DNA of 64,000 nucleotides from positions 1,860,001-1,924,000 of the forward strand of contig OX637798.1 of the NCBI GenBank assembly GCA_951802425.1. Reading direction: 5' to 3'. The notes below the pieces were generated by a model. It was given only the letters and a program-made list of their open reading frames with translations. It was not told the DNA's origin and did not search any database. Every line of letters begins with the position of its first letter. The stretch's first letter is position 1. This DNA is from Clavaria fumosa. Taxonomy: Eukaryota > Basidiomycota > Agaricomycetes > Agaricales > Clavariaceae. A program made the position numbers and the translations under genes. This document shows, piece after piece, positions 53,531-64,000 of the stretch.

Positions 53531-54376
53531 TCAGTCAGAATCGTAAGGCCCTATCTGAATAAGACCAATGTGATTCACTCTGTACTGCTGTTCTCCTGCC
53601 TCAAGCTGCATTCTGTGCCGAGAAATCCGCTCTTCCGCCTCAATATATTGCTGGATGGAACGCTCTCTGGCCTCGATAGATCGCTGGATGGAACGCTCTC
53701 CGGCCTCGATAGATAGCTGGTTGACACGGCTCCGCTCATGCTCACCGAAGGCGTATGCTGCCGCTCCTACCCCTGCAACGCCTACTGCGGTGTAGGCAGC
53801 CGCCGTCAGAACAATGGGAGCAGCATATACAGCGACGGCGGCTGTAGCGGCGATACGAAGTGTATCGGTGAACGATGGCCACGCAGTTTCGTGTCCTTGC
53901 CGTTCTCGCTGTTCTTGCTGTTCTCGCTGTTCTTGCTGTTCTCGCTGCTCTCGCTCCCTTTCGTTCCTCTCTCGCTCCCTTTCATTCCTCTCTCGCTCCC
54001 TTTCGTTCCTCTCTCGCTCCCTTTCGTTCCTCTCTCGCTCAAGTTGTTCTAGAAGGCGGTTCCTCTCTATTAGAAGGTGGTCCCTCTCTTCTCGATCGCG
54101 CCTCTCTGTAAGAGTCTCAGGATAGTGCATTATGACAGGAACGAGAGGCAACCCTTTTTCATCCTGAAGCCGTCTCACTTGTGAACGCAAGTCTTCAATA
54201 TTAGAAGGCAATGTTTGCTCAGCGATAGAGACATTGTTCTGCCGTTGCAGACTGTAGATTTCGGACCTCAATCGTGCAACTTCCTGTTGTCGAGCCTATG
54301 CGAGGTTAGTAATCAAAGGAGGAGATGTCTATCTGGACATTACCTTCCTCTTCTTGAGGAATTTCCTCAAACCCAT
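53531..54376 (-). CDS. Coiled-coil protein with Arg/Glu repeats, unknown function (265 aa)
   Basis: Two exons: 54376-54344 and 54295-53531, with a 48-nt intron (GTAATG...CATAG). The protein begins MGLRKFLKKRKARQQEVARL. It has a long charged coiled coil with four copies of a 7-residue RERERNE-like repeat and QEQREQ repeats, then an Ala/Val/Gly-rich hydrophobic stretch (AATAAVAVYAAPIVLTAAAY) that could be one or two membrane helices, then more heptad-like IEAGERSIQ repeats. No known family is recognised. It sits in the spacer of the ABCC inverted duplication. It could be a membrane-tethered scaffold; that is only inference. Confidence 0.6.
53951..54040. repeat. 21-bp tandem repeat in the coiled-coil gene
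   Basis: There are about 4.3 copies of a 21-bp unit (TCGCTCCCTTTCGTTCCTCTC) in register with the codons, coding seven residues each. A 9-bp CTGTTCTTG/CTGTTCTCG repeat precedes it at about 53913-53950. Confidence 0.9.
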
Positions 54377-54926
54377 TTGAAAAAATATCTGGCAGGTCTG
54401 ACTGGAGTAGTGCGGTGATAAAGAGTGGGCGCTGAGCGCTCGACACGCATGTTGACTTCATCTATGCAGTAGAGCCCATATATATATGGACGTAAGGGAG
54501 AAATAAGCTCGATAAGGGCATGTCACATTGACAAAAAACTTTGTGAGGCTGAGGTACAGTTACCCTTTTTTTTTCTTTCACAATTGTCGCAGCCTGCCCT
54601 GCCCTCGCCGTCATCGCCTGCCCACACCCTGATCCACTTCCCTGTGTCTTCTATCCACTTTGGGACCATCGCGTCCATGCTGTCACTGTCTAGAACCTAG
54701 AAAGCGTGAGTGTTTAGATTGGAGTGACTTGGAGTCCATCGTTAAAATCGGGTACAACAGCGTTGGTGAAACGAAGCCGTGTATGTCCTCTCAGTCGACT
54801 GAATTGGCTGTTTGACCCAGTCGCTCAGTGCGCCCACGCCCACCTCCCACCAAAGGACCCGTACCACCTCTGCTTCTACCGTTCTGCCACCATCCTCTTC
54901 GCGTTCACTTCGCTCGTGCATTGCGA
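54377..54926. other. Gene-free interval
   Basis: Nothing coding is supported. A TATATATATGG stretch lies near 54480, upstream of the coiled-coil gene on its strand, at a promoter-like distance of about 100 bp. Confidence 0.45.
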
Positions 54927-56671
54927 CTCCCCAAAGCGACAACGCCACGCTCGCCTCCCCACTAGCCCCACGCCGCCGCGAGCACGGGGGACATCCCCAG
55001 CACCACCTCCTCCGAGAAGTGGCCGAGCCGGCGGCAGAGCTTCAGCAAGGCGGTGCTCGCGGCCGAGCGGGGGGAGCCCGACGAGCGCGCGCAACGAGGC
55101 GATGAAGGAGCACTCGGAGCAAGGGCGGGTGAAGCACGAGGTGTACCTCGAGTACGTGCGGTCGTCGTCGGTGCGCGGGTTCGTGCTGCTGGCGCTGGCG
55201 GGGCTCGGGCGCGAGCTTATGGTGCTGCTGAGCAGCTTGACGCTGCGGGAGTGGGGGGGGGGCGCAACAGGGTGTACGGCGGGAACAACGTCCGGTACCT
55301 GCTTGTGTACGGCCTGTTTTCGCTGTCATCTGTGTTGCTGGGGGCGATGGGGGCGATTGCGTTGTTAGTGTATTGCACGCTCAAGTCGGCCAAGTATTTC
55401 CATGATTCTGTGAGTTCGCCCCCGGTGGCTTTATATTATTTCCTTTTCGTTCCATTTTGTCTTACCCGCTCTGCTTACAGGCGTTGTATGCTATCATGAG
55501 AGCTCCGCTCAGTTTCTTCGAGATGACACCCACGGGAAGGTTTGTGCAACTCCTCCTTATAGGCGCTCAGGTCTGACCCGTTGGACAGGATCATGAACTT
55601 GTTTTCTCGGTAGATATCGATCAGTTCTTTGCCGTTCCGGGCTCACGTCATGTACAGCGATACGTACGTCCTTGACCAGGAATTGAGCCGGGTGCGTTTT
55701 TCGCCTATAGACTTTAGCTGTAACCTTGGGTTGCTGATAGATTTTTCTTCGCAGGCGATATCAGCACTTTTCCGATGCATTGCTGTCACTTTGTCGATCT
55801 TTGGCGTCATCACGTTGGAGTTTCCCGCAGTTCCTGCTTGCCGTTGTCCCTCTTGGATGGCTCTATCTCAGAGTCATGAAGTGAGCTTCTGGATGCGACC
55901 TCCTGCGTGTTCCTTCTCTAATGATTCGATCCAGTTATTATCTACGCACCAGCAGGGAGTTGAAACGTCTAGACGCTGTGTCGAAATCTCCGATCTTCGC
56001 CGTCCGTTTGATTATTATTCTGTCCGTTGAGTTCATCCAAATTCTGATCCCCGCGTAACAGTGGTTCTCCGAGTCGTTGGCGGGAGTATCCACCATTCGA
56101 GACGAACCGACAACTTCAAGCCTTAACGCCAGCCAACGGTTAGCGTTAATCAAGGGACTGTACGCCATCAAGTTGTGGTCAACGCGCTGCTGGCTTGTGA
56201 TGATAAACGTCCTTTGCTGCCTGTAGGCCTTGTCGTGCTTTCCTTGTCCGTGATGGCAATGACAGTCATACTGTGTACTTTTCCCAGGTGCCCTGCCGTC
56301 TCCGTCGAACGCTTGTTGCAGTACATCAAAGTGCCCCCTGAAGCTCCCTACGAGAAAGAGGGTGTGATGGACGAAAACTGGCCCAGCCGTGGCGAGATCG
56401 AGTTCCGAAATTATTGCACGAGATATCGCCCCGAATTAGATCTGGTGCTGAAGGATATCTCGTTGGTCATTGTGGGTCCCCTCGCGCGAAAAAAAAACAT
56501 GTATCCTAGATACTCATCCAAGTCTAAATGTGTTTTACAGAAACCTCGTGAGAAGATAGGCAAGCATGTGCAAAATCCTGAAAAAGCTTGAGCCATTCTG
56601 AAATGCTGTTTGTAAATAACAGGAGTATGTGGGCGAACTGGGGCAGGCAAATCTTCCCTGTTACTGTCCAT
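54927..56671 (+). pseudogene. Scrambled ABCC pseudogene, copy C
   Basis: The segment matches copy A from the linker (exon 19) to Walker A of NBD2 (exon 29), introns included. A G-run near 55251-55262 shifts the frame. Bases about 56101-56228 are inverted relative to copy A 51463-51590 (most of exon 25). About 215 bp (exon 26, its 3' intron and the start of exon 27) are deleted at a GTGCC microhomology near 56288. At 56671 the gene stops and chromovirus sequence begins. It cannot make a transporter. Confidence 0.9.
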
Positions 56672-56921
56672 GCTCCAGAATCCTCCACTGCCTCCCCCTG
56701 CTATGATTGAGGATGATCACCTAGAGTATGTTGTTGAAGTGATCTTTGATGTCAAGAAGGTTGGATGTGGGGTGAAATATCTGGTGAAGTGGTTGGGGTA
56801 CCCTGTGGAGAACACCTGGCAGCCACAACAGAATCTCACCAATGTAGTGCTGCTTCTCCAGGACTTCTTTCTTGCCCACCCTGACAAGGCCAAGCTAGCT
56901 GGTCAGGATGCCCAGCCTTAA
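56672..56921 (+). pseudogene. Chromovirus chromodomain tail fused to the ABCC pseudogene
   Basis: It encodes the end of a gypsy polyprotein: LEYVVEVIFDVKKVGCG, YLVKWLGYPVENTWQPQ and the DAQP stop, closest to E1 and E0. Glu is missing in VENTW compared with VEENTW. Nothing upstream of the chromodomain is present, and CpG is almost absent. Confidence 0.9.
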
Positions 56922-56932
56922 GAGGGGGGTGA

Positions 56933-57223
56933 TGTTAGGATTGCTTACATAAGACATCCCAAAGAGGAGTTGTGGAAAAACCAGGGAGGGTTGTTGGAAG
57001 GTCACATGACCTGTGGCTGGGGTCAGATTACATAATTGTAAGATCACATGACCTGTAGCCTGGGCATGTCATGTGATCCAATGGTCTGAGCATGGGAATG
57101 CTGGCAAGTGCCAAAGTGTTTGCTATAAGTACTTTTGCTTTTCCTTTTTTTGTACTCTTTTCCCCTTATGTTAGTATTTTTGTCATGACCTTACCCTTAA
57201 GTTGTGTGAGACCCAGTCTGATA
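56933..57223 (+). repeat. LTR following the chromodomain tail
   Basis: It runs TGTTAGGATTGC...CAGTCTGATA after the polypurine tract, of the same family as the E1 LTR but CpG-depleted. No partner LTR lies in the window. Confidence 0.88.
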
Positions 57224-59033
57224 AAAATAGCTAGTCCTGATCAGCAACTCAGTCACACTCATTATTCTACATGAAGCAAGACTATTTCCACCTTCTGTTG
57301 GAATTAGATGTGTCTCTAGTTATGTGTGAAACCAAAACCCAGAACATTATTAGACTAAACAATGAAATCAACATCAGTACTTTTACAAGTGTCTTGTGGA
57401 TTGACTTGTTGAGGACTTGTTGCCTTGTTGAGAACTTTTATGCTACTTTTGGTGGTCCCATCACCTTGATTACCTTGTACAAGAAATGGGACCTACTTGT
57501 TCAAGGCCAACAAGTCATTAAAAAGGTTGAAAAAGTCATGAAAAAGGTTAAAAAGGCAACAAGACATTTGTAAAAGTGCTGATGAATGCCTATCAAGTTG
57601 GACTACCTGTGTTTTGGGGAATTGTGCTCTGACCAACAGAGATGGCAGTTGTAGGGCCATCAGGAGAATAATTGGGGTGGTAAAACAAGGTATATACTGT
57701 CATACCAATCTTAACCAGTTTTAATACCTAGCCTGGTATATACCACACTTAAACTGGTTATAACCTGGTTTATACTTGGTTATACCATTTTATACCATTT
57801 TATACCATTTTATACCATTTTATACTTCTCTATACCACAAAGTGGTATGACAGGGCCATGATTTTGCTGATGGCCTGCCTACTCCATGTTCTTACTTTTA
57901 TTACAGGCAATATACATCCACAGCTTAGGTAGGCATGTAGTCAATTGGTTCCAGCTAGAAAAGAGGGCAGGGAGTGCATGCCAGACATGCAATTCAACAT
58001 TGACTGACTACCTAGTGTGACTGAGTACATGACCAGCCACAGTACAGGGACTAGGGGAAGTTGGATGAAGCAGAGTGTCTACAAGTGCAAGTGATGGAAG
58101 TGAGTATGAGGAAACTGTACAATTTGAAGTGATTCAAATGTCATGCATCACAACATCCTTTGTTCAGTACACATTTTCAACCTTATCACACATCAAAAGG
58201 AGTTTGTTTGAATTGAACTAAGTATTCAAGGGAAGCATTTTTCTAGCCTACTGTATAAGAATGCTGTACAAGGAAGCCCTTTGTGTTCAAACTTCACATA
58301 AATTTCCTCATCTGAATCATCTCCATCATTCTGTTGCCAAAATTCAAAACACAACTCGTTTGGCTTCCCTTCTGTTTTCCTGCAGCTTGAGCCCCTTTGT
58401 GACTTGCACTTGCACCTGAACTTGCTCCCCAATCCACATTTTTCCATGGGATTTCATCCAGGGACTCAGCATGTGCTCCAGAGAACAGCTCTCAATCAGC
58501 ACTGGAGAGAATCTGAGTTGCATCCCAGGTTCAAGGACTTGTGCAATTATTGTCAAGCATTGCAAGAATTGCTGTAAATAGATTTGAATGCAATGTTTGC
58601 CTGCTGTGGTCATCAATAAAACATGAATTGATCTGATTGAGTTCATTAGGAATAGAATAGAATGAGTGGAAATGTTCTCAGATTGATTGTCTACTCAAAT
58701 TTGTGATTTCTACACATTTATTTTGATAGCATCAGCCTGATTCGGTCTAAATTACTCTGTATCTACGGAGTTTTCACTGGGCCTCAGACCTTGCATCTTC
58801 CCATAGAGTTGTGGTCCTGATAGGGTTCTCCTGTTGAAGCTGCATTGGCTCACCTCAACCACCATGAGGATTATCAGTCTTCTCACTTATCATGCAACTG
58901 TGGCAACCTCTGCCCATTGGTGGATGCCCTCTGCTGCCCCAGCAAGTAACTTTCAACGGCATTCTTACAGTGCATGGATCGCTTTACAGTAATGGCTACC
59001 AGTACCTTCTCTTCCTTCTAGTTTGAGACTCTC
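57224..59033. other. CpG-poor gene-free block with a small foldback element
   Basis: No gene is supported. An 11-bp perfect inverted repeat (CTGTCATACCA at 57697-57707; TGGTATGACAG at 57844-57854) encloses about 158 bp with four tandem TTATACCATT units (57781-57820), resembling a short foldback or MITE. A lysine-coding AAAAAGGTT repeat at about 57515-57560 looks like simple sequence. Confidence 0.6.
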
Positions 59034-59170
59034 CTGTCTCGCACAACAATGGAACCAGGATATCATATTTGATCTCTGAGTGACTGGATGAGATTACAAC
59101 AAGATCTTTTCGCTTTCAACTGTTCGTATTGGTCTCAAGTTCGAAGACCAACATCGAAGTGACCTCTCCT

Positions 59171-64000
<4,830 letters not shown>

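Noticed and set aside
57271..57573. 100-codon plus-strand frame
   Set aside because: It lies in CpG-depleted, low-complexity sequence; the lysine-rich end comes from an AAAAAGGTT repeat.

Overview
This window is nuclear DNA of a filamentous basidiomycete, most likely an Agaricomycete. The genes have many introns of about 48-90 nt with fungal splice signals (GTRNGT, CTRAY, YAG). The protein families fit too: DUF6533-type 7TM proteins, an F-box protein, an intron-rich gpd with a micro-exon, a Ync13/Git1-type MUN-C2 protein and MRP-type ABC transporters. The species cannot be named from the sequence alone.

Left third (1-23,000) is a nested transposon cluster. A decayed chromodomain Ty3/gypsy copy (E0, 1-3830) is split by a 1.8 kb solo-LTR-like element (506-2299). 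Next to it lies a young chromovirus (E1, 3948-19555; 290-bp LTRs, GTTTC target duplication). E1 is split inside its otherwise open gag-pol frame by a second, oppositely oriented Ty3/gypsy element (E2, 7242-17231; 918-bp LTRs, CCGG duplication). E2 looks intact: gag and pol are joined by a probable -1 frameshift. In the env position it carries an antisense five-exon gene for a nuclear-looking protein with a Zn(II)2Cys6 cluster. Both E2 LTRs hold a helically phased array of CGG triplets, so a self-regulating circuit is conceivable. A CpG-depleted block with a second copy of the solo-LTR-like element follows (19,560-23,026).

Middle (23,027-46,478) holds host genes: an F-box-like gene; a segmental tandem duplication (24,141-31,569) with two intact DUF6533 membrane-protein genes and a truncated F-box piece; glyceraldehyde-3-phosphate dehydrogenase (minus); a small membrane protein; the ER chaperone LHS1/GRP170 ending in HDEL; and a 17-exon Ync13/Git1-type gene.

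Right third (46,479-64,000) is an inverted duplication of an ABCC/MRP transporter gene: a complete 33-exon copy on the plus strand and an apparently intact copy on the minus strand that runs off the right edge. The roughly 5.8 kb between the arms holds a coiled-coil gene, a third, scrambled ABCC pseudogene, and a chromovirus tail fused directly to that pseudogene.

Exon models were built by hand from reading frames and splice signals. Every multi-exon model reported as complete closes in frame, but none has been checked against transcripts or databases.
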